Source: Acidobacteriaceae bacterium
GTDB taxonomy: Bacteria; Acidobacteriota; Terriglobia; Terriglobales; Acidobacteriaceae
NCBI GenBank assembly: GCA_003156805.1
Contig: PMHV01000030.1
Coordinates: forward strand, 128,165 to 192,164
Direction: 5' to 3'
Length of the DNA: 64,000 bases
In this document: piece after piece, positions 46,202-54,984 of the stretch
Numbering within the stretch: the first letter of the stretch is position 1
Layout: each line of letters opens with the position of its first letter
The notes under the pieces: generated by a model
The model's database searches: none
What the model was told of the DNA's origin: nothing
Seen by the model: the letters and a program-made list of their open reading frames with translations, nothing else
Program-made: the position numbers and the translations under genes

Positions 46202-48694
46202 TTACTGCGCCTTCGTAAATCGCCTCTTGCTGGACGGGGCGAAGTGGCTATCGATTTTGCCCTTTACTTTAATGAGCGTTGATTTCTCGAACGGCTCGCC
46301 ATCGAGACCGTTGGCGAGCAATCGCACCGTGAAGTCTCCTGAATGCGTATAAGAATGACTTACGGTGGTTCCCTCGGCGCTCGTACCGTCGCCAAAGTTC
46401 CATCGGTATACAAGCGCGGGGACGCCTGCAGGATCTGTTTCCGCAGAGAACTGAACAGTCTTGCCCGCTTCCGCATTCTCCGGGACATGCACGCTGACCA
46501 TGGGTGCCGCAGTTGGAATCGAAGTGTCAATGACTTTGAGTACTCTCACTGAGTGCGGGGGCAATTGGACTGCGATTGTGTCTAAATTGTTTTCGACCGG
46601 AGTAGACGAGCTAAAGATGTCGAGGATATGATCGTGCCCTTGCAACCGTAATCCTAGGTCACGGACCAGGTCGAATTTGTGCGCGGTCGGCTTTTCCGTC
46701 CAGTTGAAGATGGTCAAGATGGCCTGGCGCTTGCTCTCTTGCAAGAGAAAGATGCTGGGCATGCCGTCTTCTGCGGTGTAGTTCATCAGGTCAAGAGGTC
46801 GCGACGCGCGCCCTAATCGAACCATGTTCAGCAGGTCCTCGTTTCTAACGAGAGCCACGCGGTCGGGATCGGCACCGAGCGTGGGGAGATCGTCCCCGAT
46901 TTCATACATTCCTCCAGCAATGGCGGCTAAGGCAATGGAGACCCTCGCTTCATCCAAAGTAAGAGGACTCTTGCCTCCGTGCCACTCCTGTTCATCCACG
47001 GTTTGCCGGGAGACGGTGAAAGCGTCTGGATCATCGACATAAAAATTGCGGTTCATGTAATAACGGGCTGCAATTCCGGGAGCCGCTTCTTTGCTGGATT
47101 CGAAGGTATGGCCGGTATCGACCGATATGCGGCCCGTATCTACAAGGCCGACGGGATTCAGCATGGCGCTGCCATCTTTATCGAGCAGAACATCGCTTCC
47201 GACGGCGTCGCGAATAACTTGCAGGCCGATGCGCTGCGCCTCCAGAGCGGTCGTATTGGGCTTGTAGTAAAAGCCTTCGATTGCGCTGTCATCCATGAAG
47301 TCCAGCTTGATGTAACGGATGCCCCAGTCCTTGGTAAGGGTGACGTAGGTCTGGCGCAGATAGTCTTGCGCGCCGGGATCGGTGCAGTCGAGAACATAAA
47401 GCGGGTCTAGCCGCGGCTCCTCGGCGATGACCCAGCCAGCGCGAATCGGCCGGCCAGCAGCATTGTGCACGAGCCAATCCTGGTGGTTTTCGTATATCCA
47501 GGAGCGCTGGGAAACCTCAAAGGGAGCGGTCCAGATTCCTGGGGTCAAGCCCAGCGCGCGTATTCTGCTTTCGAGAGCATTCATGCCGTCGGGGAACAAT
47601 GCGGCATCTGGAGTCGCGTACTCGCCCCGCGCATACTGATAGCCCTCATCAATGTGGAAAAAGTTGTATCCGAAATCTCTCAAGTGCTCCGAGAGCCACG
47701 TCGCGTTCGTCAACGCGGTACCCTGGTTGAGGCCGAAGTAATAAGCCGTCCAGCTCCACCAGCCAGCAATACTGGGAGCGGCTACACGGGCGTGATGCAA
47801 CCGCCGGATAAGGCTTCCATAGGTCTCGAGCTGCTGGTGGTAGTCCGTACCAGTGCTGATCAGCAGCCGTTCGGAGCCGAGGTCCGCACCGGGCGGAACC
47901 GGTAAGCTCAACTCGATCCGATCTTCGCCCGGCGATTCTTGAAGGGAATTTTCCTTCTCCAGCTCGGTGGTTCCGGCGGAATCAACCTCGTATGCGCTGA
48001 TATGGCCATTGTCAACATGCAGGCGAAGGATGGTAAGAAATTTGTCGGACGTGAGCGTGCCCAGAAAAACACTTCGCTTGGTGGCGAGATTGTAGATCAA
48101 CTGGCTGCCGACGGCACGATGCATGCCGTTCGAAGCATCTGGCAGATCGTGAATTGCGATCGCAGGCCGGTCTTCGCTAAAACTGTCTGAGAGGACGCGG
48201 TCGGAGGCGTCAGATCCGCCAAGATCCGCGATGGCCGGGCCAAGGGCCTCGAGGCTGCGGAATGCCTGAATCGTGAAAGGACTCGATCCCCGGTTGCGAA
48301 CGCTGACAGCGATGGTTACGAAGTCGGGATCGGCATGGAGTTGCAAGGAGTAGATCAGGTCAGGCTGGTCCCGACGTCCCGAGTTCGACATCGTCAACTT
48401 GGTTCCGGGCCCAAGCTCATCCACAACACTCTCGCGGGACAATGAATGTTGCGGATAATCGCTCGACCTCAGCCAAAGATGATTGATTTCAGCAGACACA
48501 CGAGAATGCAAAATCGGCCTGTTGGAAACCGAATCGAAGATGGTGTAACTGCCATCGGCGGCATTCACCGAAATCCCGATAGTTTTTCCCTGGCAGCTTT
48601 CGAACGAAGGCGTGGTTGAAGCTGACCGCCCGAAAGTCAATCCGGGCATCGTAAGGAACAGTAGCAACCAACATGGCTTCCGATTGGTTTCCAT
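46202..48694 (-). CDS. secreted GH36 alpha-galactosidase with PKD domain
   Basis: An 830-residue secreted enzyme. The signal peptide is about 1-23, an N-terminal beta-supersandwich covers about 30-290, the TIM barrel about 300-610, a beta domain follows to about 710, and a PKD domain sits at about 715-810 (YRWNFGDGTS, TVSHSYTHSGDFTV). The nucleophile is D465 in IKLDFMDD and the acid/base is probably D526 (SVDTGH), both as expected for GH36. The barrel opens with WWSWTAYYFG and has HIDEGYQ near residue 350. It removes alpha-linked galactose or N-acetylgalactosamine residues. It is the last gene of the minus-strand aga-type series, 152 bases after TonB receptor 3. Confidence 0.87.
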   Translation of the reverse strand: METNRKPCWLLLFLTMPGLTFGRSASTTPSFESCQGKTIGISVNAADGSYTIFDSVSNRPILHSRVSAEINHLWLRSSDYPQHSLSRESVVDELGPGTKLTMSNSGRRDQPDLIYSLQLHADPDFVTIAVSVRNRGSSPFTIQAFRSLEALGPAIADLGGSDASDRVLSDSFSEDRPAIAIHDLPDASNGMHRAVGSQLIYNLATKRSVFLGTLTSDKFLTILRLHVDNGHISAYEVDSAGTTELEKENSLQESPGEDRIELSLPVPPGADLGSERLLISTGTDYHQQLETYGSLIRRLHHARVAAPSIAGWWSWTAYYFGLNQGTALTNATWLSEHLRDFGYNFFHIDEGYQYARGEYATPDAALFPDGMNALESRIRALGLTPGIWTAPFEVSQRSWIYENHQDWLVHNAAGRPIRAGWVIAEEPRLDPLYVLDCTDPGAQDYLRQTYVTLTKDWGIRYIKLDFMDDSAIEGFYYKPNTTALEAQRIGLQVIRDAVGSDVLLDKDGSAMLNPVGLVDTGRISVDTGHTFESSKEAAPGIAARYYMNRNFYVDDPDAFTVSRQTVDEQEWHGGKSPLTLDEARVSIALAAIAGGMYEIGDDLPTLGADPDRVALVRNEDLLNMVRLGRASRPLDLMNYTAEDGMPSIFLLQESKRQAILTIFNWTEKPTAHKFDLVRDLGLRLQGHDHILDIFSSSTPVENNLDTIAVQLPPHSVRVLKVIDTSIPTAAPMVSVHVPENAEAGKTVQFSAETDPAGVPALVYRWNFGDGTSAEGTTVSHSYTHSGDFTVRLLANGLDGEPFEKSTLIKVKGKIDSHFAPSSKRRFTKAQ

Positions 48695-48846
48695 TCTTGA
48701 TCTCTTTCACGCCAAAACGGTCCTGGTGTTGCAGCTTCGTCGGTCGGAATCTCCTTGTTCACTCCAAGAACCTACCGGCGATTCGGGCTTTCGCCTCATC
48801 TCGCGCACGGCAAGGGCGCCGGGTTCGGGAGCCGTGAGCCCGCAGT

Positions 48847-51800
48847 TCAGAACTCGAACCGCAACCCGAACTGGAAGTATCGGGGCAGATACCCCGCCGC
48901 GTCGGAGGTAATCGTCCCGAAACCGGTTTCTTCAAAAGCCGCGTTCGGCGCTGCGAAGCGCGGATGATTGGCAAGGTTGAAGATCTCCGCTCGCACTTCC
49001 AGCTTCATGCCCTCTTTGGGATCGAATGACTTGTAGAGATTAAGGTCCACGTTGTGGATGCCGGCGACACGCAATCCGGGAAAGTAGCGTGGAGCATTGC
49101 CCGGGGTTTGGTCGCCCGGATCCGCAAAGCAGTTGCTATTGAAGTAGGAGAGCGGCGTCGCAGATTCCCAGCTCAAAGCTACGTCTTTCATGCTAGAGCC
49201 GGACTTGAGCTGGGGGCAGACGACATTGGGACGCTGGGTGCCATTCGCGAGCCGCCCGAAGGAATCAGAGATCGCGATGGGCTGGCCCGCCTGCTCCGTG
49301 ATCAAGGTGGCGATCGACCAACCTCCGACAACAGCGTCGAGTGCGCGGTTCATATCGCCGCCAATCATTTCCTTGCGGCCGACGGGCAGATCCAAGACCA
49401 CGGCAGCCGCAAGCCGCTGCGGCGCGTCGTTGGCGCTGATGCTGTGCTCCAAATTCAGGCGATCCAGTTGCTGCGGCACGCCGGCGCTCAGCGAGCCAAC
49501 GAAATTGTTCCTGCCCGCCGAGGAATCGTCCGTGTTCTTCGAAACCGTGTAGCTTCCCTCGAAGCTCAAGTGATGCGTCGTGCGCTTCTGAAAGCGGATC
49601 TGCATCGCGTTGTACCAGGAACTGGCTTCCTCTATCATCAGGCCTTCGAAGTCTCCGGTGAATTGAGGATAGGGATTGAGCAGATACCCCAATGGGATCT
49701 GCCCAGTGCTATTGCTGTAGAGCGAATCGGGTTCATTGAAGCATGGGCCGGGGGGACAAGGGGGGCTGAACATGGATAAGAACGGATTGTTCACCCCCGT
49801 CTGAAGAAAGTTGCTCACGCAACTATCGTTCTGGCACGTGGGATCGGTGGGAGTCACAGCGGCTGAAATATTCGCCAGCAAAGCCGACGAAATGAAATCC
49901 CGGTTGTTTGTGCCAGACCAGGGCAGATGGGTGCTCCTATTGGCAACGTAGTCCACGCCGAGGACGATCTGGCTAGGCAACTCCCGCTGGATTCCCAGAT
50001 TCCACTGGTAAATGTCGGCGTCTCGCGCCGCGGTCGTGCCCAGGTCGTTATTGTTGGCATACCCCCAATTAGCCAACGCGCCATACTCCGTGCCCTGCGG
50101 ACCGGTAAAGCCGGTGGGAAACGGATTTTCCAGGGTCGCGGATTGGCTCCCAAAATTGTTGTTTGTAAAAAACATCGTGGCGGTCTTGGTGAAAGCGGTT
50201 CCGGGATATTGGAAGTTTGTGGCCGGGCTCATTCCGAAATACACGCCGGCTCCGCCGCGCATGACCGTCTTCGAATTGAACCCGTAGGCAAAGCCCAGCC
50301 TCGGTCCAATGTCCTTGCGGTACACCGGAACGCTCCTCATGCTGGAAGTGGGGAACAGCGTAGTGCCGGGCAACTCCTCCGAGGACGGGAAATTCAGGCC
50401 GACCGACTGCATAGCCGCTTGCGCGCTGCTCAGATTGAGATTGATGCCAGTGTCCCCGGTGAAATCGCTGAATTCGATGTGATTGTCGCGCTCGTTGTAG
50501 GGCGTGCTCCACTCATAGCGCAGGCCGAGGTTCACGGTGAGCTTCGAGTTGACTTTCCAGTCGTCCTGAACATAAAACCCCGTCTCTTTTGATTTGTTGG
50601 CCACCGACGGATAGACGATGAGCGCAGTCGGTTCCGAAGGGAACGGGTTGATGTTGTCGGCGTAACCAAAAAGAAGGCTGGCAAATGGGTTGCCTGTGAG
50701 ATTGCCATTTACGTCGGTCTCACTATTCGGAGTCGGCGAAGTGGTGTAATCCGTAAAGTTGAAAACTCCGGTGGGACCCGGCGGCTGGAAGAAGTTGTTG
50801 TAGAAAAGTCTCTGCTCCCCGCCAAACTTGATCAAGTGTGAGCCTTTGGAAACCACCACCTGAGAAGAATAACTGTACAGGGTATGCGCAAAGGTGGTGT
50901 TCACGCAGCACTGATCGAAGAGATCGGCCGTAGTCGACGCATCCGACTCGAGGGCCGCCCCCGACATGTAGAACGATGGCATTCGGTCCACTCCGTTGGC
51001 CTGCTCGAACAAAGCGGGCAATTGCGGAAGGCCGTTTGCCTGTTGTGCGGCATTGAAACTGGAAATCGTTGGAATATTGGACGTCTCCGCTTCGTGCACG
51101 CGGTCCACCGCCACGTGGCTTGTCCAGATAATTCTCGGATTAACGGTCCAGGTATATTCGAGCGAGCCGTTTTGTGCCGTGGTGGGACTGCCTGCGATTC
51201 CGTCTCCGGTTCCGTTATTGTCAAAGGCGTCGCCCAGAATCTCTGGAGTGTAATAGTTGGAGACGCCCCGGCTGTAGCGGCCGTTGATGTGCTGCTTGTC
51301 GTTGATCTGGTGATCCACTTTGATGTCAAACTGGTAATCGGGCGCCTTGGCGACGCCGGTAAACAGGTAGTTATTAAATTCTCCCGGCTGGTTGGGTTGC
51401 GGATAGAGATTGAGAATAGCCCGCCCGATGGGGTCGACCTCGCTCGCAGGTATGACGTTCAGCGGCCCGTTGTTCGCAACGCCAACCTGCAACCTCGACG
51501 CGCACGGATTCCCGCAGGTCATCGGGTCGTAAATGTTTGTCGCCGTGGCCGAGAAATCCGGGTTTTGCTCTCGCTCCGCCATGGTTGGCACGGTCGCGAC
51601 ATTGTTAAACCCCACGGAGCTGCGAACTTTTTCAAAATCGGCAAAGAAAAACGTGCGGTTCTTCCGTATCGGTCCGCCGATAGAAAATCCTCCCTGGTCA
51701 CGCCGGCTATCTGGTTTGGGACTGGGTTCGGGGTTAAAAAAGTCGCGAGCGTCCATCTGCGGGCGCTGCAGGAAATACCAGCCACTGCCATGGAAGGCGT

Positions 51801-52569
51801 TGGTCCCGCTCTTCAGCACCATATTTACGACGGTGCCGCCGTTGTTGCCGAACTCCGCCGAGAAGCTGTTGTTCTGAACTTTGAATTCCTGCACGCCCTC
51901 TACTAACGGCTCGTAGTAGACGTTGGAATTTCCTCCCTCACCTTGTTCGGGCGCGCTGATCAGTGCGCCGTCCAGCCGTATCTCCGCAGTCGCGTTGCGT
52001 TGTCCGTTGGAAACGAAGTTGGTTCCAGTCGGATAGTTGTCCTGCGTCCCCGAACCGGCTGCCTCGGTCACACCTCCGGCCAGAAAGGTCAGACCGAAGA
52101 AGTCGCGGTTGAGCAGAGGGAGTTCCTTCACGTATTCGCCGGTGATGTCCGTGCCCAGCGTCGCATTCTCCGTGTCCAACAGCGGCGCGGCCGTCGTGAC
52201 TTCGACCTTCTCGCTCACACCGGCTGGAGTCAGAGTGAAATTGAGCGAAGCTTCCTGATCGACGGCAAGCACCACCCCGGTCCGTTCCGCCGTCCGAAAT
52301 CCCGATAGCTGAGCCTTTACTGAATAGGTGGATGGCCGCAGCCCGGTGAAGTAATATGCGCCCTTGTCGTCGGTGTGAGCGGCATTGGAAATGTTCGTTC
52401 CTATGTTCGTGATGGTTACGGTCACATTGGGAACAACCGCTCCCGTGGCATCGGAGACCACACCTCGAAGCTGTGCCCGGTAATTACCCTGCGCCACTAC
52501 GAAAGGCGCAAAGCTTCCGAACAGGTACGCCGCCAGAATGCAAGAGAGAACTCGCCCAGTCGGTTCCAT
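48847..52569 (-). CDS. TonB-dependent receptor 3, Oar-like with carboxypeptidase-regulatory domain
   Basis: A 1,240-residue outer-membrane receptor: signal peptide (1-25, ending FVVAQG), CarboxypepD_reg (about 30-112; GVVSDATGAVVPNVTVTI), plug (about 115-260), barrel to the C-terminus YFQFGLRFEF. The frame stays open upstream to 52998, but ATG 52569 has GGAGG 6 bases before it and starts a proper signal peptide; the longer version would overlap the pfkB gene in another frame. In this locus it is downstream of a sugar isomerase and kinase and upstream of alpha-galactosidase, so it probably imports galactosyl- or GalNAc-containing oligosaccharides. Unlike receptors 1 and 2 it has no TPR partner. 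Confidence 0.9.
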   Translation of the reverse strand: MEPTGRVLSCILAAYLFGSFAPFVVAQGNYRAQLRGVVSDATGAVVPNVTVTITNIGTNISNAAHTDDKGAYYFTGLRPSTYSVKAQLSGFRTAERTGVVLAVDQEASLNFTLTPAGVSEKVEVTTAAPLLDTENATLGTDITGEYVKELPLLNRDFFGLTFLAGGVTEAAGSGTQDNYPTGTNFVSNGQRNATAEIRLDGALISAPEQGEGGNSNVYYEPLVEGVQEFKVQNNSFSAEFGNNGGTVVNMVLKSGTNAFHGSGWYFLQRPQMDARDFFNPEPSPKPDSRRDQGGFSIGGPIRKNRTFFFADFEKVRSSVGFNNVATVPTMAEREQNPDFSATATNIYDPMTCGNPCASRLQVGVANNGPLNVIPASEVDPIGRAILNLYPQPNQPGEFNNYLFTGVAKAPDYQFDIKVDHQINDKQHINGRYSRGVSNYYTPEILGDAFDNNGTGDGIAGSPTTAQNGSLEYTWTVNPRIIWTSHVAVDRVHEAETSNIPTISSFNAAQQANGLPQLPALFEQANGVDRMPSFYMSGAALESDASTTADLFDQCCVNTTFAHTLYSYSSQVVVSKGSHLIKFGGEQRLFYNNFFQPPGPTGVFNFTDYTTSPTPNSETDVNGNLTGNPFASLLFGYADNINPFPSEPTALIVYPSVANKSKETGFYVQDDWKVNSKLTVNLGLRYEWSTPYNERDNHIEFSDFTGDTGINLNLSSAQAAMQSVGLNFPSSEELPGTTLFPTSSMRSVPVYRKDIGPRLGFAYGFNSKTVMRGGAGVYFGMSPATNFQYPGTAFTKTATMFFTNNNFGSQSATLENPFPTGFTGPQGTEYGALANWGYANNNDLGTTAARDADIYQWNLGIQRELPSQIVLGVDYVANRSTHLPWSGTNNRDFISSALLANISAAVTPTDPTCQNDSCVSNFLQTGVNNPFLSMFSPPCPPGPCFNEPDSLYSNSTGQIPLGYLLNPYPQFTGDFEGLMIEEASSWYNAMQIRFQKRTTHHLSFEGSYTVSKNTDDSSAGRNNFVGSLSAGVPQQLDRLNLEHSISANDAPQRLAAAVVLDLPVGRKEMIGGDMNRALDAVVGGWSIATLITEQAGQPIAISDSFGRLANGTQRPNVVCPQLKSGSSMKDVALSWESATPLSYFNSNCFADPGDQTPGNAPRYFPGLRVAGIHNVDLNLYKSFDPKEGMKLEVRAEIFNLANHPRFAAPNAAFEETGFGTITSDAAGYLPRYFQFGLRFEF

Positions 52570-52742
52570 GAGGATCCTCCGTTTCTTCGCTACGTAGCTA
52601 GTGTCCGCTCCGCCGAACCGCCAGTTCGTGGGTGGTTCGCAAAAAACGTCAAAATGGAAAACATCAGAGCTAGCAGTTCTTGAACCATCAGAATGTCCAG
52701 TTATCCATCCTGCCCGCGAAAGTACTCCCCGGAGCAGGGACT

Positions 52743-53705
52743 TTAGTCTTTCAAAGGCAAGGCCCCTCTGCCCGTCGTGTTCCACTGCTGGCGCATAAAG
52801 CTGAACAATCCACTGCGGTCTCGAAAGGCTTCGGTCCCCCCTTCTTTCGTCACCGAGTACGCAGCCGCAATGTTGGCGAAAGCCAGGCAGTCTTCCAGTT
52901 TGGCCCGGCGCAAGTACAGGTAAATGAAACCTGCATTGAAGGTATCGCCAGCGCCGACGTCGTCCACTAAGTTCACGTCCGGCGGGGCCAGGCTCCACTG
53001 TTCATCGCCCATGCGGCAAATGGCAGATCCCGAGCCGCGTTTGACGACGACTATCTTGGAGAGCCCGGCTAACAGATCCATCGCTTGCGAAAGATCCGTC
53101 GTCCGCGCGATTTTTTTCGCCTCACGCTCGTTGGGAAAGAACACATCCACATATTTCAGGACTTCGTGCAGGTCCTGTCCCCATCGATCTTCCGGATCAT
53201 CGTTGGTGTCAAGGGACGTTGTGAGACCCGCCTCCTTCGCCTGCCGGAACAAATCTGGAATTCGCGGCCGCAAAGCACGGTTCAGAAAGAAGGAGGAAAG
53301 ATGCAGATGACGCGCCCCGCGCACGTAGTCCATGTCGATGTCTGAATACTGCATTTCAAACATGGTGCCCGGATACGTCAACATATATCGATCCTGGTCG
53401 TGAGGGAGCACGACAGTGAGCCCTGTGGAGGTCTTGCTGGTTCCTTGCCGTACCTGGCTGATGTCAACACCCACGGTGGAAAGCCGCTCCACCGCCATTT
53501 TTCCCAGGGGGTCGCCGCCGATCTTCGATATGAAACCAACTTGCGTACCCAGCACGCGGAGGTTATGGGCAAAGATCGCCGAGGAACTTCCCAACGTGAA
53601 CGCCAGACCGCTGGCCAACAGTTCTCTGCCGGCCGGCAGGTCTTTGGGCAACCCGTATAGAATCAGATCCAGGTTGAGCTCCCCGACGACGCATACCTCG
53701 ATCAC
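52743..53705 (-). CDS. PfkB-family sugar kinase
   Basis: A 320-residue ribokinase-fold enzyme that phosphorylates a sugar or sugar phosphate with ATP. It has the N-terminal signature GGDPLGKMAVERL (about 62-75) and the C-terminal DDVGAGDTFNAGF with catalytic base D254. GTG start 53705 follows AAAGGAG at a 6-7-base gap. It lies 42 bases after the AgaS-like isomerase, the arrangement of aga/gat clusters, where a tagatose-6-phosphate kinase or GalNAc kinase is needed. Fructokinase or 2-keto-3-deoxygluconate kinase are alternatives that sequence alone does not exclude. Confidence 0.85.
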   Translation of the reverse strand: MIEVCVVGELNLDLILYGLPKDLPAGRELLASGLAFTLGSSSAIFAHNLRVLGTQVGFISKIGGDPLGKMAVERLSTVGVDISQVRQGTSKTSTGLTVVLPHDQDRYMLTYPGTMFEMQYSDIDMDYVRGARHLHLSSFFLNRALRPRIPDLFRQAKEAGLTTSLDTNDDPEDRWGQDLHEVLKYVDVFFPNEREAKKIARTTDLSQAMDLLAGLSKIVVVKRGSGSAICRMGDEQWSLAPPDVNLVDDVGAGDTFNAGFIYLYLRRAKLEDCLAFANIAAAYSVTKEGGTEAFRDRSGLFSFMRQQWNTTGRGALPLKD

Positions 53706-53747
53706 TGAGTACTCCTTTCGCGTTCCAGAGTGCGAGAGCGCATTCGA

Positions 53748-54923
53748 TCAGTGGTGAATGTTGACATGCTGTACTACTCGGCTGATGGCGCCATTTGGAC
53801 TTGGATGATCGGGTCGCAAGTTCCACCTCAGCGAAAAGAACAGACCCAGCAGCTGCCCGAACATCACGTCCACCGCCGGGCGGTAGTCATCGCCTATAGC
53901 GCTTGCACTGTCCGTCAAGTATTGCTCGGCGAAAGAGTCTTTGCCTGAGATCTCGCCCCCCATAACAACAATCCTGGACCGGACCAGCCGCTTTTTTCCG
54001 ATCTCCTCGAGCAAATCCCGCTCGTACTGCTGGGTTCGCCGATTGCCCGAAAGAAAACAAACGAACAGCGTGCCTTGATCCAGCGCCGCCACGGGACCAT
54101 GCCGCAGTCCTAAAACCGACTCGGACATAGTCAAGGTTTTCCCTGCAGTCAGCTCCAGCAGCTTGAGAGCAGATTCCCTCGCCACCGCCCTCAGAGGTCC
54201 CGAACCGACAAAGCAAGCCTTGGTGTACGCTTCTTTTGCTAACGCCGCCGCGCAATCCGCAGCGTGGGGCAGAAAATTCTTACCTGCCCGGACCAGTTGC
54301 AACAGCACTTCCTCGTATGGAACCAGATTCTCAGCGTGCGCCAGACACTGACCGAAGATCACCATGTTAGAGAAGGAGCTGGTCATGGCCAATCCGCGAT
54401 CATTCACGTCTTCATCTAAGCAAATACCGAACATTCGCGGGCCGTCCGCGACGCGGATCATTTGACCGTTCGCATTGCACGAGATCACGAGGTGATGAAT
54501 GTCTGGGTTCTTGCGAGCAGCCTCCAATACCGCAACTCCTTCGGGAGTGTCCCCCGAGCGCGAAAAGTAAATCCAGAGGTATCTCCTCTCGGGAATTATC
54601 AAGTCGTCCATGTGCGTCAGCAGATCCGTGCTCGCAACGGCAAGCACTTCGCAGTGCCAGCGCTTGCGAAGCAGATAGGTAAGAGAGTGCCCAACATAGT
54701 CAGAGGTCCCGGCGCCGATGAGGAAAACAATTGGCCTGGAACCTGGAGCATCGAGACCAGCGAGCGACAGGAATTCCACTATCTGGGTCCGTTTGCTCTG
54801 GAAGAGATCGAACGTGGAGAGCCAGGAATCGGGCTGCTGGGCGATTTCCGCAGGCGTATCAGTCAGCCCGCGAGTGGCTTTCTCGCCTTCCGGCAGAGTC
54901 AACAGTTCGGCAAGAGCATTCAC
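53748..54923 (-). CDS. agaS: AgaS-type SIS-domain sugar isomerase/deaminase
   Basis: A 391-residue cytoplasmic enzyme with two SIS domains (about 65-195 and 240-370). AgaS is the galactosamine-6-phosphate deaminase/isomerase of GalNAc catabolism. Family features are the N-terminal LTLPEGEKATRGLTDTPAEI, SIS motif IGAGTSDYVGHSL, SRSGDTPEGV and the glutamate-histidine block ESVLGLRHGP of the active site. The frame is open to 55052, but that would run into the preceding gene. Two GTG codons (54929, 54923) follow GAGGAGG; 54923 has the better spacing (about 9 bases). It sits between a glycosidase-like gene and a sugar kinase. Function is fairly sure by family and context. Confidence 0.82.
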   Translation of the reverse strand: MNALAELLTLPEGEKATRGLTDTPAEIAQQPDSWLSTFDLFQSKRTQIVEFLSLAGLDAPGSRPIVFLIGAGTSDYVGHSLTYLLRKRWHCEVLAVASTDLLTHMDDLIIPERRYLWIYFSRSGDTPEGVAVLEAARKNPDIHHLVISCNANGQMIRVADGPRMFGICLDEDVNDRGLAMTSSFSNMVIFGQCLAHAENLVPYEEVLLQLVRAGKNFLPHAADCAAALAKEAYTKACFVGSGPLRAVARESALKLLELTAGKTLTMSESVLGLRHGPVAALDQGTLFVCFLSGNRRTQQYERDLLEEIGKKRLVRSRIVVMGGEISGKDSFAEQYLTDSASAIGDDYRPAVDVMFGQLLGLFFSLRWNLRPDHPSPNGAISRVVQHVNIHH

Positions 54924-54984
54924 CTGCACATCCCTCCTCGATTCGATACACCCGGTACTGCATTGCTTGGGCCCTGCATCGCCG

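Noticed and set aside
52589..52598. palindrome GCTACGTAGC upstream of TonB receptor 3
   Set aside because: A 10-base palindrome is expected many times in 64 kb, and no matching site occurs before the other receptors.
52570..52998. N-terminal extension of TonB receptor 3 to a 1,383-residue protein
   Set aside because: It would overlap the pfkB gene in another frame and precede an internal signal peptide with a strong ribosome-binding site at ATG 52569.
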